NCBI GenBank assembly: GCA_013362195.1
Contig: JABFWM010000202.1
Span: forward strand, 1-30,060
Length of the DNA: 30,060 nucleotides
From: Acidobacteriota bacterium
Lineage (GTDB): Bacteria; Acidobacteriota; Vicinamibacteria; Vicinamibacterales; 2-12-FULL-66-21
Direction of reading: 5' to 3'
The notes under the pieces are model-generated. The model made no database searches. It was given only the letters and a program-made list of their open reading frames with translations, and was not told the DNA's origin. Each line of letters begins with the position of its first letter. Position 1 is the first letter of the stretch. Below, one piece after another: positions 1 through 7,127 of the stretch. A program made the position numbers and the translations under genes.

Positions 1-470
1 ACCTCGCCGTCGATTTCCTCGAACGCGTAGACGGTGGCGATGTTTGGATGCGACAGCGCGGCCGCCGCGCGCGCCTCGCGCGCGAGCCGTGCGCGCGCAA
101 CCGCGTCGCGCGTGAACGCGGGCGGCAGCGCCTTGAGCGCGACGGTGCGTCCGAGCCGCGTGTCTTCGGCCGCATAGACGACGCCCATCCCGCCGCGCCC
201 GAGCGGCTCGACGATCCGGTAGGGCCCGATGCGCCGGCCCGTCAGATCGGGGACGGCGTCGCCGGTGTCCTGGAGCAGATCGGGCATCGCCGCCCACGGC
301 GGCGTCTCGAGGAAGGCGCAGGCGCGATCGTGCGCGGCCAGCAGTCCGCGGACCTCCGCGGCGGCGGAGGGATCGGTCGCCGACACTCGCCGCAGCAGCG
401 CGTCACGCGCGTCGGGGGCCAGACCGACGGCTTCATGGAACAGGGCGGTAATGCGCGGCCAGTCCGGCAT
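1..470 (-). CDS. Serine/threonine protein kinase, N-terminal part (runs off left edge)
   Basis: Translating the reverse strand from the ATG at 470 gives an open frame to base 1 (about 156 residues). Residues 1-75 are a helical N-terminal extension. A Hanks-type kinase domain then begins with IGPYRIVEPLGRGGMGVVYA (residues 81-100, glycine-rich ATP loop), the ATP-binding lysine in VALKALPP (about K113), and HPNIATVYAFEE near the cut end. The catalytic loop lies outside the window. The start ATG shares one base with the stop of the upstream ECF sigma gene (TGATG at 472-468), so translation is probably coupled. Sigma factor plus adjacent Pkn-type kinase is a familiar arrangement in Acidobacteriota and Planctomycetes, where the kinase is thought to control the sigma factor. 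The full protein probably continues into a membrane helix and a TPR or beta-propeller sensor part, but that is not visible here. Confidence 0.9.
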   Translation of the reverse strand, partial: MPDWPRITALFHEAVGLAPDARDALLRRVSATDPSAAAEVRGLLAAHDRACAFLETPPWAAMPDLLQDTGDAVPDLTGRRIGPYRIVEPLGRGGMGVVYAAEDTRLGRTVALKALPPAFTRDAVARARLAREARAAAALSHPNIATVYAFEEIDGE

Positions 471-1045
471 CAGAGCAGCTCGCGCGCCAGCCACGCGCGG
501 GCGAGCGCCCAGTGCCGCTTCACGGTCGCGGGCGAGGTGCCCATGGCGTCGGCGGTCTCTTCAATCGTGAGGCCGCCGAAGTAGCGGAGCTCGACGATGC
601 GCGCGTGATCGGCGTCGAGCGCGGCGAGCCGTTCGAGCGCCGAATCGAGGGCGATCAGATCGACGTGGCCGCCGGGCGCGGTCACCGGCAGCGCTTCGTC
701 GAACGTGACGCGCGGCGCGCCGCCGCCGCGCTTCTGCGCGTCGCGCGCCCGCGCGCGCTCGATCAGGATCTGCCGCATCAGGTGCGCGGCAATCGCGCAG
801 AAGTGCGCGCGGTTCCGCCAGCGATCCGGCCGATCTTTGAGCAGCCGCAGGTAGGCTTCGTGGACGAGCGCCGTCGGCTGCAGCGTCTGCCCGGGCCGCT
901 CGCCGCGCAGGTAATGCGCGGCGAGCCGCCGCAGCTCGTCGTAGACCAGCGGCAGGAGCGTGTCGAGCGACGGCCGATCGCCGCGGCTGGCGCGCGCGAC
1001 GAGTTCGTCGAACGGCGCCGCGTCCGCGCCCCCGTCAGGATTCAT
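470..1045 (-). CDS. ECF-type RNA polymerase sigma factor (kinase-associated subfamily)
   Basis: 191 residues, normal ECF length. Region 2 carries LLPLVYDELRRLAAHYLRGE and QPTALVHEAYLRLL. Region 4 carries DADHARIVELRYFGGLTIEETADAMGTSPATVKRHWALARAWL, a helix-turn-helix for -35 recognition. The order DELRRLA..HEAYLRLL is typical of the ECF subfamily found beside Ser/Thr kinases (TIGR02999-like), which fits the kinase gene directly downstream with a one-base stop/start overlap. No anti-sigma factor is present, so control is likely by phosphorylation or by expression level; that is inference. No Shine-Dalgarno sequence precedes the ATG at 1045, and only 51 bases separate it from the cyclophilin stop, so it is probably co-transcribed from the promoter near 1641. 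Confidence 0.92.
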   Translation of the reverse strand: MNPDGGADAAPFDELVARASRGDRPSLDTLLPLVYDELRRLAAHYLRGERPGQTLQPTALVHEAYLRLLKDRPDRWRNRAHFCAIAAHLMRQILIERARARDAQKRGGGAPRVTFDEALPVTAPGGHVDLIALDSALERLAALDADHARIVELRYFGGLTIEETADAMGTSPATVKRHWALARAWLARELL

Positions 1046-1096
1046 CGGCGGCGAGGTGCGCGCGGGTCACGGCCACGCGCGCCCGAACGTGGATCG

Positions 1097-1618
1097 TCAC
1101 GCCACTCGCTCGATCGTGACCGCGTTGATGACGACCGGCTTCACCGGCCGGTCCTGCCGGCCCGTCGGGACCGCGCCAATCTTCTTGACGACGTCGAGTC
1201 CCTCGACCACTTCACCGAAGACCGAGTGGCGGTTGTCGAGGTGCGGCGTCGGGCCGAGCGTGATGAAGAACTGGCTGCCGTTGGTGTTCGGCCCGGCATT
1301 CGCCATCGAGAGAATGCCCGGGCGGTCGTGGCGCAGCTTCGGATGAAATTCGTCGGCGAAGTTGTAGCCGGGTCCGCCCGTCCCCTGCCCGAGCGGATCG
1401 CCGCCCTGGATCATGAAGCCGTTGATTACGCGATGAAAGATGATGCCGTTGTAGAACGGCGCCTTCTTGCGTTCGCCCGTGGCGGGGTCGCGCCACTCCT
1501 TCGTGCCTTCGGCGAGGCCGACGAAGTTCGCCACCGTGTTCGGCGCTTCCTTGTCATGGAGCCGGATCCGGAAGTTCCCCTCGGTCGTCTCGAAGTTCGC
1601 ATACGTTCCTGGTTGCAC
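1097..1618 (-). CDS. Cyclophilin-type peptidyl-prolyl cis-trans isomerase
   Basis: Small single-domain cyclophilin without signal peptide, so probably cytoplasmic, catalysing cis-trans isomerisation of X-Pro bonds. Landmarks are NFRIRLHDKEAPNTVANFVGLAEG, the active-site stretch FHRVINGFMIQGGDP (catalytic Arg, Phe, Gln), SMANAGPNTNGSQFFITL and LDNRHSVFGEVVEGLDVV. The open frame extends up to 1741, but that start would swallow the BlaI-type operators and produce a non-cyclophilin N-terminus. The GTG at 1618 is preferred because AAGGAG lies five bases upstream (1629-1624), giving 173 residues. It heads a probable cyclophilin, ECF sigma, kinase transcript and shares a divergent control region with the BlaI/M56 genes, so it may belong to the same regulon. 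Confidence 0.93.
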   Translation of the reverse strand: MQPGTYANFETTEGNFRIRLHDKEAPNTVANFVGLAEGTKEWRDPATGERKKAPFYNGIIFHRVINGFMIQGGDPLGQGTGGPGYNFADEFHPKLRHDRPGILSMANAGPNTNGSQFFITLGPTPHLDNRHSVFGEVVEGLDVVKKIGAVPTGRQDRPVKPVVINAVTIERVA

Positions 1619-1640
1619 GGCATCTCCTTCTGAACCCGGA

Positions 1641-1703
1641 ATTATCCCACTACGTATATCTACGAAGTTCTTCGTTGACACTACGAAAGAGTTCGTAGAT
1701 ACT
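1641..1703. promoter_or_regulatory. Divergent promoters with two BlaI-type operator dyads
   Basis: A perfect dyad CTACGAA-N4-TTCGTAG lies at 1681-1698. A near-perfect copy CTACGAA-N4-TTCGTTG lies at 1660-1677, exactly 21 bases away, i.e. two helical turns. On the plus strand TTGACA (1675-1680) is followed after 17 bases by GATACT (1698-1703), so the perfect dyad fills the spacer, as expected for repression by BlaI/MecI-family dimers. On the minus strand GATAAT (1646-1641) is a good -10 for the cyclophilin gene, with the second dyad over its weak -35 region. Autoregulation of the blaI-like gene is strongly suggested; control of the cyclophilin operon is inferred. Confidence 0.75.
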
Positions 1704-1716
1704 CTGCGGCACCGAG

Positions 1717-2133
1717 ATGGCCACTGTTCCCCGCGTCCCAACGCCGCGCCCCACCGACGCCGAGCTGTCGATCCTGCGGGTGCTCTGGGAGCGCGGCCCG
1801 AGCACCGTCCGCCAGGTCCACGACGTGCTCGGCCGCGAGCGTCCCACCGCCTACACGACGGCGCTGAAGCTCCTGCAGATCATGACGGAGAAAGGACTCG
1901 TCGAGCGCGACGAACGCGACCGCACGCACGTGTATCGTGCGCGGCTTACGGAAGAGCAGACGCAGCGACAGCTCGTCCGTGATCTGCTCGACCGCGCCTT
2001 CGGCGGATCCGCGGCGAAGCTCGTGCTGCAGGCGCTCGCCTCGCGCCGCGCCTCACCCGACGAGCTCCGCGAGATTCGCCGCATCCTCGACAACGCCCGC
2101 CAGGAGAAGGAGGCCCGCGATGACCGGGATTGA
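1717..2133 (+). CDS. BlaI/MecI/CopY-family transcriptional repressor
   Basis: 138 residues, typical for the family. An N-terminal winged helix (about residues 12-80) reads PTDAELSILRVLWERGPSTVRQVHDVL, then TAYTTALKLLQIMTEKGLVERDERDRTHVYRA. It is followed by a helical dimerisation tail (LVRDLLDRAFGGSAAKLVLQAL...). Members bind DNA as dimers and are inactivated by proteolysis triggered by a partner M56 (BlaR1/MecR1-type) membrane peptidase, which is encoded immediately downstream with a 14-base overlap. No Shine-Dalgarno sequence precedes the ATG, and the predicted transcript start is only about 6-8 bases upstream, so the mRNA leader is very short. The operator dyads at 1660-1698 are its probable binding sites. 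Confidence 0.95.
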   Translation: MATVPRVPTPRPTDAELSILRVLWERGPSTVRQVHDVLGRERPTAYTTALKLLQIMTEKGLVERDERDRTHVYRARLTEEQTQRQLVRDLLDRAFGGSAAKLVLQALASRRASPDELREIRRILDNARQEKEARDDRD

Positions 2134-5071
2134 TGCCGTGCTGCGCCAGCCGGCCGCGCAGGCCGTGGGCTGGGCGCTGCTGCATTTCGTCTGGCAAGGC
2201 GCCCTCATCGGCGCGCTCACCGCGCTCGTCCTGCTGACGCTCCGGCGCAGCGCGGCGGACGTGCGCTATGTCGTGTCCGCGATCGGCCTCGCGCTGATGC
2301 TCACGCTGCCCGTCGTCACCGGCGTGCAGACGTGGACGGCGTTGACCCGTGCGACGCCGCCGCCGCACGCGGCCGCGACACGTGCGGACGTCCATTCAGC
2401 ATCGTCCTCTCGCAGCACACCACCCATCGGGCCTGCATCGTCGTCCACGCGCACGGCGGAGGCGGACCGCTGGAAGGCTCGCGATGGCGTCGCCAGCGCG
2501 CCCGGCGCATCGTCATTCGCATTGAAGAGGCCGAGGCCGAACCTGTCAACGCGTTTCGAGCCGTTCATTCCGATCGCGATTGCGATCTGGGTGGGCGGCG
2601 TGTTGCTGCTGACCCTGCGGCTGCTGACCGGATGGCTGTGGATTCAGCGTCTCCGGACGCATGGGACGGAGATCGCCGGTGAGCCGCTGCAGCGCATGGC
2701 CGCTCGGCTGTCGCGCCGATTGCACATCCGCCGGGCGATCTCCCTGCTCGAATCGACGCTGGTCGACGTTCCGACGGTGATCGGCTGGTTGAAGCCGGTG
2801 GTGCTGATGCCGGCGACGGCGCTCGCGGGCCTGCCGATGCCGCAGCTCGAGGCCATCCTCGCGCACGAGCTCGCGCACATCCGCCGTCACGATTACCTGG
2901 TGAACCTGCTGCAGACGCTCGTGGAAACGCTGCTCTTCTACCATCCGGCGGTGTGGTGGCTGTCGCACCGCATCCGCGCCGAACGCGAGCACTGCTGCGA
3001 CGATCTTGCCGTCAGCCTCTGCGGCGATCCGGTCGCGTATGCGAACGCGCTGGCCGATCTCGAGTCGCTGCGCTCGACGGATCATCATTTCGCGATGGCG
3101 GCGACCGGTGGATCGCTGCTGCATCGCGTCCGCCGCTTGATTGGCGCGCCGCCCTCACACGCGGGCCGCGGGCCGGCGTGGCTCGCGGGCAGCGTCGCGC
3201 TCGTGCTCCTCTGCGGCATTGCGCTGGGCGCGGACGGCCTGCGGCAGGCGACGGCGCAGTCGATCGATCGCCAGGACCACGCGGCGCCCGTTCCCGGACC
3301 GATCGTCCCGTACCACGGCGACGATGTGCTGCCGGTGCTCGCGCAGGCCGATGCGGCGTTGCACGCCGCGGTCGAGGCGTTGCGTTTCCATCCGTTCCTC
3401 GGCGATCTCGCGGGGCCCGCCGAAGCGCTGCTCGACCAGCGTCTCGGCCACGCATTCGACGACGACGTGCTGCGGGCGCAGAGCGAGGCGATGCTGGCGG
3501 CGCAGCCGCTGCCCGGACGCGGCGCGACGCTGGCGGCGCTCGCCGACCACGCGCCGGCGCTCGCGGCGCTCGACGCCGACCTGGCGCATGCCGCAGCGGC
3601 CGGCCTGGAGAACATCGGCCCGGCCGTCGCGGCGCTCGACGTGCAGATGGCGTCCGCGCTCGGCGAAAAGGCGCGGCTCGACGCCGCAACCGTCCTTGCG
3701 TCCGAGTCACTGGCCCGCGAGCACGCGGCCTTGCAGACGCAGGCAGACGCGCTGGCACGTTCGGCACCCGCGCTGGCGGCGGTGGACGGGGGCAAAAGGC
3801 GGCAGAGCGTCAGCATCAGCCACCACCAGGACGACTCGTCGGGCAACTGGGTGTGGTCCAGCAACGGCGAGAAGCTCTCGGTCAGCTATCGCGGACGCTT
3901 CGAGTTCACCGACGACGACACGGACGTCCGCGAGATTTCGTCGGGCGGCTCCCTGAAGATCTCGGACGCGGCGTGGATCGGGCGGCACACGGTCGAGATC
4001 GCCGAGCGCGGCGGTGAGCTGCAGCGCCGCTACTACGTGAATGGGTCGGAGCGTCCGTACGAGCCGGAAGGCCGCGAGTGGCTGCGCGCGAACCTTCCGA
4101 AGTTCGTCCGCAACACCGGCATCGGCGCCGAACGCCGCGTCGCGCGGTATCTCAAGTCGGGCGGACCCGACGCGGTGCTCGCGGAAATCGGCCGCATCGA
4201 CAGCGGCTACGTCAAGCGGATCTACTTCACCGAGCTGCTGAAGCAGGCGACGCTCACGCCGGATCAGTATCGCGCGGTGCTCAACCAGGCCGGACGCGAG
4301 GTCAGTTCCGATTACGAGCTGGCGACGCTCCTGATTGCGATTGCCGACAAGCTCCCGGCCGACGAGGCGTCGCGTACGGCGTACTTCAACGCGGCCACGC
4401 ACATCGGCTCCGACTACGAGCTGCGCCGCGTCTATTCGAAGATGCTCGACAAGGGGCCGGTCAGCTCCTCGATTGCGGCGTTGATTCTGGCGAACGCGTC
4501 GTCCATCGATTCCGACTACGAGCTGTCGCAGCTGCTTCAGCAGCTGTTCCGGCAGCAGGCGCTCGACGACCGCACGCGGCCGCTGTTCTTCAAGGCGGTT
4601 GGATCGATCGGCAGCGACTATGAACGGCACCAGGTGCTGCGCGCGTCGCTCCGCGGCACGCCAGAGGCCGGGACGATCGTCGAAGCGCTCAATCACGCCG
4701 GCGACATGGGCAGCGCCTACGAGACGTCGCAGTTCCTGCAGGAGGTGCTGCAGAAGGGCGGCATCGAGGGGAACGCGCGGGCGCCGTTCTTCAAGGCCGC
4801 CAACCGCATCGGCTCGAACTACGAGCGCCGCCAGGTGCTCGAGGCGGCCGCGCGCCGTCCCGACGCCAGTCACGACACGGTGCTGGCCGTCCTGCGGTCC
4901 GCGCGCGACATGTCGGGCTACGACCTGTCGCAAGTGCTGCAGACCGTCGCCACCACGCACGTGTTGACGGGCGATCTGAAGGATGCGTACCTCGAGGCCG
5001 CGGACCGGTTGTCGGGATACGAGCAGGGCCAGGTGATGACGGCGCTGGTGAAGAGCGAGCGCCGGAAGTAG
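2120..5071 (+). CDS. M56 (BlaR1/MecR1-like) membrane metallopeptidase with C-terminal repeat solenoid
   Basis: 983 residues from the ATG at 2120, which has GGAGAAGGAGG upstream and overlaps the blaI-like gene; the frame is open further 5' but that part is the shadow of blaI. Membrane helices lie at about residues 18-41, 49-70, 148-172 and 354-373. The cytosolic zinc site is HELAH at 249-253 with a likely third ligand E290 in EREHCCDD. The BlaR1 partner is thus present, but in place of a penicillin-binding sensor the periplasmic part (374-983) has an Ala-rich helical stretch (about 400-550), a beta-rich segment (about 555-690) and nine 33-35 residue repeats with the core (G/D)SxYE. M56 partners cleave or cause cleavage of the cognate BlaI repressor when their outer domain senses a signal. 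The ligand here is unknown, and a beta-lactam sensor role is not supported. Confidence 0.92.
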   Translation: MTGIDAVLRQPAAQAVGWALLHFVWQGALIGALTALVLLTLRRSAADVRYVVSAIGLALMLTLPVVTGVQTWTALTRATPPPHAAATRADVHSASSSRSTPPIGPASSSTRTAEADRWKARDGVASAPGASSFALKRPRPNLSTRFEPFIPIAIAIWVGGVLLLTLRLLTGWLWIQRLRTHGTEIAGEPLQRMAARLSRRLHIRRAISLLESTLVDVPTVIGWLKPVVLMPATALAGLPMPQLEAILAHELAHIRRHDYLVNLLQTLVETLLFYHPAVWWLSHRIRAEREHCCDDLAVSLCGDPVAYANALADLESLRSTDHHFAMAATGGSLLHRVRRLIGAPPSHAGRGPAWLAGSVALVLLCGIALGADGLRQATAQSIDRQDHAAPVPGPIVPYHGDDVLPVLAQADAALHAAVEALRFHPFLGDLAGPAEALLDQRLGHAFDDDVLRAQSEAMLAAQPLPGRGATLAALADHAPALAALDADLAHAAAAGLENIGPAVAALDVQMASALGEKARLDAATVLASESLAREHAALQTQADALARSAPALAAVDGGKRRQSVSISHHQDDSSGNWVWSSNGEKLSVSYRGRFEFTDDDTDVREISSGGSLKISDAAWIGRHTVEIAERGGELQRRYYVNGSERPYEPEGREWLRANLPKFVRNTGIGAERRVARYLKSGGPDAVLAEIGRIDSGYVKRIYFTELLKQATLTPDQYRAVLNQAGREVSSDYELATLLIAIADKLPADEASRTAYFNAATHIGSDYELRRVYSKMLDKGPVSSSIAALILANASSIDSDYELSQLLQQLFRQQALDDRTRPLFFKAVGSIGSDYERHQVLRASLRGTPEAGTIVEALNHAGDMGSAYETSQFLQEVLQKGGIEGNARAPFFKAANRIGSNYERRQVLEAAARRPDASHDTVLAVLRSARDMSGYDLSQVLQTVATTHVLTGDLKDAYLEAADRLSGYEQGQVMTALVKSERRK
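4190..5068 (+). repeat. Nine in-gene protein repeats, period 33-35 residues
   Basis: Within the M56 gene the motif S-x-Y-(E/D) recurs with its Tyr at residues 697, 732, 766, 800, 834, 867, 901, 934 and 967. Examples are SDYELATLL, SDYELRRVY, SDYELSQLL, SDYERHQVL, SAYETSQFL, SNYERRQVL, SGYDLSQVL and SGYEQGQVM. The near-constant spacing and helical composition point to an alpha-solenoid (HEAT/TPR-like) in the periplasm. DNA-level identity between units is low, so the repeats are old rather than a recent expansion. Confidence 0.85.
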
Positions 5072-5104
5072 ACGACGGAATCGGCGGTCGCCCGCCGTGC
5101 GGCA

Positions 5105-5116
5105 CCGCCCGGGCGG
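5105..5116. terminator. GC-rich 12-base palindrome after the M56 gene
   Basis: CCGCCCGGGCGG is a perfect palindrome 34 bases after the M56 stop. It has no T-tract, so it is at best a weak candidate for transcription termination or 3'-end stabilisation. Confidence 0.3.
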
Positions 5117-5163
5117 CGCGTCATCCGTCCGGGCCGGTGCGGCCGCCGGCATATCGCCCGCGC

Positions 5164-5169
5164 TACAAT
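5164..5169 (+). promoter_or_regulatory. -10 element of a probable leaderless transcript
   Basis: TACAAT ends five bases before the GTG at 5175, placing the transcript start on or next to the start codon. No Shine-Dalgarno sequence is present and no convincing -35 is seen in the very GC-rich upstream sequence. Confidence 0.5.
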
Positions 5170-5174
5170 GCGGC

Positions 5175-5942
5175 GTGGCCGACGACGAGGCCGCACGCCG
5201 CGAAGAGGCGCTGCGGGAAGCTCAGAAGATGGAAGCGATCGGCCGTCTCGCGGGCGGCATCGCGCACGACTTCAACAACGTCCTGACGGCGATCTTCGGG
5301 TACGTCGATCTCGTGCTCGACACTATCGGCCCGGAGAGTCCGGCGCGGCCGGACGTGATCGAAATCAAACGGGCCGCCGAACGCGCGGCCGCGCTCACGC
5401 GGCAGCTGCTCGCGTTCAGCCGGCGGCAGGTCCTTCAGCCGCGCCAGCTCAGTCCCAATGCCGTCGTCGAGGGGATCGCGTCGCTCATCACGCGCCTGGT
5501 GACCAGCGACATCGACGTCGCGCTCGATCTCGATCCCACGACTGGCGACGTGTGCGCCGATCGCGGTCAGATCGAACAGGTGCTGATGAATCTCGCCGCG
5601 AACGCGCGCGACGCGATGCCGCAGGGCGGCCGGCTGTCGGTGCGCACCCGCAACGAAGAGGTCGGCGAAGAGTGTGCGGGCCGCCTTGCCGAAATCGTGC
5701 CGGGGCCCTACGTGTGCCTGACAGTCGAGGACACCGGCACCGGCATGTCCGACGATGTGCGGCGCAACATCTTCGAGCCGTTCTTCACGACGAAAGAGCA
5801 GGGGAGAGGGACCGGGCTGGGGCTGGCCACGGCCTATGGCATCGTGAAGCAGAGCGGCGGCTGGATCTACGTGTCGTCCGATCCGGGCCGCGGCACCCGC
5901 TTCACGATCTATCTGCCGCGCGTCGCTACTTCTTCTGTTTGA
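5175..5942 (+). CDS. Sensorless sensor-type histidine kinase (HisKA + HATPase_c)
   Basis: 255 residues from the GTG at 5175. The H-box is MEAIGRLAGGIAHDFNNVLTAI with phospho-acceptor His at residue 31. The ATP-binding domain shows the N-box NLAANARDAMP, G1 VEDTGTGMSDD, F-box FEPFFTTKEQGRGTGLGLATAYGIVKQSGG and the closing SDPGRGTRFTIYLP. The HDFNN form of the H-box is typical of hybrid/PAS-associated kinases, but here there is no sensor domain, no membrane helix and no receiver domain; the protein begins just before the H-box. It presumably acts in the cytoplasm with a partner encoded elsewhere. The frame is open up to 5097, but the added residues are Arg/Gly/Ala-rich and lie upstream of the -10 element, so GTG 5175 is preferred. 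Its last 17 bases overlap the convergent gene at 5926. Confidence 0.9.
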   Translation: MADDEAARREEALREAQKMEAIGRLAGGIAHDFNNVLTAIFGYVDLVLDTIGPESPARPDVIEIKRAAERAAALTRQLLAFSRRQVLQPRQLSPNAVVEGIASLITRLVTSDIDVALDLDPTTGDVCADRGQIEQVLMNLAANARDAMPQGGRLSVRTRNEEVGEECAGRLAEIVPGPYVCLTVEDTGTGMSDDVRRNIFEPFFTTKEQGRGTGLGLATAYGIVKQSGGWIYVSSDPGRGTRFTIYLPRVATSSV

Positions 5943-6921
5943 AATCCGGCGGGATCGCGAGGTCCGACGCGTCGACGCTCTTCGACACCTCGAGATACTC
6001 GTTGTGCAGCGTCACGATCGTGCCGCGCGCCTTCGGCTCTTCCCGCTTCATCATCTTGCGCGCCAGCATGCCGCCGATGCCGCCGCTCCCGCCGCTGCTC
6101 TGCTGCTGCTGCGCCTGCGCGAGCTGTTCCTTGCTCTTCACCGCCTCGAAGACCGTCGTCGATTCGAGCGGCGTGCCCTGGAGCTTCGCGCTGTCCTTCT
6201 GCATCCGCGCCATCGCGTCCTTCATCAGCGGGAACATCGCGATGGCGGCGGCCAGCTGCTGCGCGGCGGCGACCGCTTCGGGGCCGGCGAGCTGCTTCGC
6301 GTATTTGAGCTCGAACTCCGCGAGCTCCTTCATTTCCGGAATCACGGGACCCAGCCACTCGTTCGTGGTCATGACCAGCCCGCCGCCGTCTTCGAGCGTC
6401 TTGCCCTTCTCGCGGACCGTGGCGGTGAGGACCACTTCGCGCGTGTCGTAGCCGGCGATCTGCTTCTTCTGTCCCGTCTCCTTCACGTCGAAATCGACGT
6501 CCAGCTCTTTGGCGGGTTGTTCCGGCTGCGGCTCGGGCTGCTCCTTCCCTTCCTTCTCGGCCTTGTCCGCTTCTTGCTTCGCGCGCTCCGCCTCTTCACG
6601 CATGCGGCGGCGGATCTCCTCGAACGTCATGACCGTATAGGTCTTCTTCTTCATGTCGAGGTCGTAGACCTTCTCTTCGGAGAGGTCCACGATCTGCCCG
6701 GTCGACTCGTTCAGGGTCGCTTTGCGGTTGCCTTTCACCGCGGTCGTGCCGACGATCCCTTCTTTGGCAGCCTTGCCGCCGAAGATATTGATCATCCGTC
6801 CGAGCATGCCCTCGAGCTTGAACTGGGACCGATCCTTCGTCTTCACGTCCGCGGACAGCGGGGCCGTCGCAAGCGCCAGGACCGGCAGCGCGACGGCGCA
6901 GATCTTCATCACACGCTTCAT
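5926..6921 (-). CDS. Secreted DUF4412-like protein of unknown function
   Basis: 331 residues. A Sec signal peptide (residues 1 to about 24, MKRVMKICAVALPVLALATAPLSA) precedes a mature part with KVYDLDMKKKTYTVMTFEEIRRRMREE, a charged Lys/Glu/Gln/Pro-rich helical linker (about 110-140), VKETGQKKQIAGYDTREVVL, NEWLGPVIPEMKELAEFELKYAKQL, a Gln/Ser/Gly-rich low-complexity stretch (about 270-285) and a final beta-like LHNEYLEVSKSVDASDLAIPPDFKQ. The plan (a peptide bound to reporting a metal or redox tag, then GYDTREVV and a C-terminal IPxxF) resembles DUF4412-type periplasmic proteins, whose function is not established. GGAGG lies about five bases before the ATG, and a perfect TATAAT lies at 6962-6957. 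It ends tail to tail with the histidine kinase. Confidence 0.8.
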   Translation of the reverse strand: MKRVMKICAVALPVLALATAPLSADVKTKDRSQFKLEGMLGRMINIFGGKAAKEGIVGTTAVKGNRKATLNESTGQIVDLSEEKVYDLDMKKKTYTVMTFEEIRRRMREEAERAKQEADKAEKEGKEQPEPQPEQPAKELDVDFDVKETGQKKQIAGYDTREVVLTATVREKGKTLEDGGGLVMTTNEWLGPVIPEMKELAEFELKYAKQLAGPEAVAAAQQLAAAIAMFPLMKDAMARMQKDSAKLQGTPLESTTVFEAVKSKEQLAQAQQQQSSGGSGGIGGMLARKMMKREEPKARGTIVTLHNEYLEVSKSVDASDLAIPPDFKQKK

Positions 6922-6956
6922 GAACCCTCCGTTGGGGAGCCTCTGCTGGATGAGAC

Positions 6957-6962
6957 ATTATA
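6957..6962 (-). promoter_or_regulatory. -10 element for the DUF4412-like gene
   Basis: Reading the minus strand, TATAAT (6962 to 6957) matches the -10 consensus exactly, about 35 bases before the ATG at 6921. The -35 position (about 6985-6980) falls in the heptamer array and is a weak match (TGGGCC). Confidence 0.6.
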
Positions 6963-6964
6963 AA

Positions 6965-7120
6965 GGGCTACGGGCTTAGGGCCCACGGCTTACACCGGCT
7001 TATGGCTTATGACTCATGGCTCACGGGCCTTTAGGGCTTACAGCTTATTGCCTGAGCCCTGTGTCGTAAGCCCTGATGAGCCCTGAGCCGGAAGCCCTGA
7101 TGAGCCCTGAGCCGTTAACG
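6965..7120. repeat. Degenerate heptamer array with inverted right arm
   Basis: From 6965 to about 7047 the plus strand carries at least seven spaced copies of GGGCTTA/GGCTTAT/GGCTCAC-like heptamers. From about 7050 to 7116 their complements TGAGCCC and TAAGCCC recur, so the two arms can pair as a long imperfect hairpin. The right arm also holds a perfect direct repeat: 7068-7090 equals 7092-7114 (23 identical bases, period 24). The array occupies the divergent intergenic region between the secreted protein and an ECF sigma gene and codes for nothing evident. Confidence 0.75.
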
Positions 7121-7127
7121 GTTCGCG

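Noticed and set aside
1619..1741. Longer N-terminus of the cyclophilin starting at 1741
   Set aside because: It would run through the operator dyads and promoters and lacks a Shine-Dalgarno sequence, whereas GTG 1618 has AAGGAG at proper spacing.
1937..2119. Longer N-terminus of the M56 protein starting at 1937
   Set aside because: The extra 61 residues are Arg/Ser-rich shadow of the blaI-like gene; ATG 2120 has a strong Shine-Dalgarno sequence and is followed by the expected first membrane helix.
2120..5071. Calling the BlaI/M56 pair a beta-lactam resistance system
   Set aside because: The M56 protein lacks the penicillin-binding sensor domain of BlaR1/MecR1 and no beta-lactamase gene is adjacent.
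6965..7120. CRISPR array
   Set aside because: Units are degenerate 7-mers and a 24-base duplication without unique spacers of constant length, and there are no cas genes.
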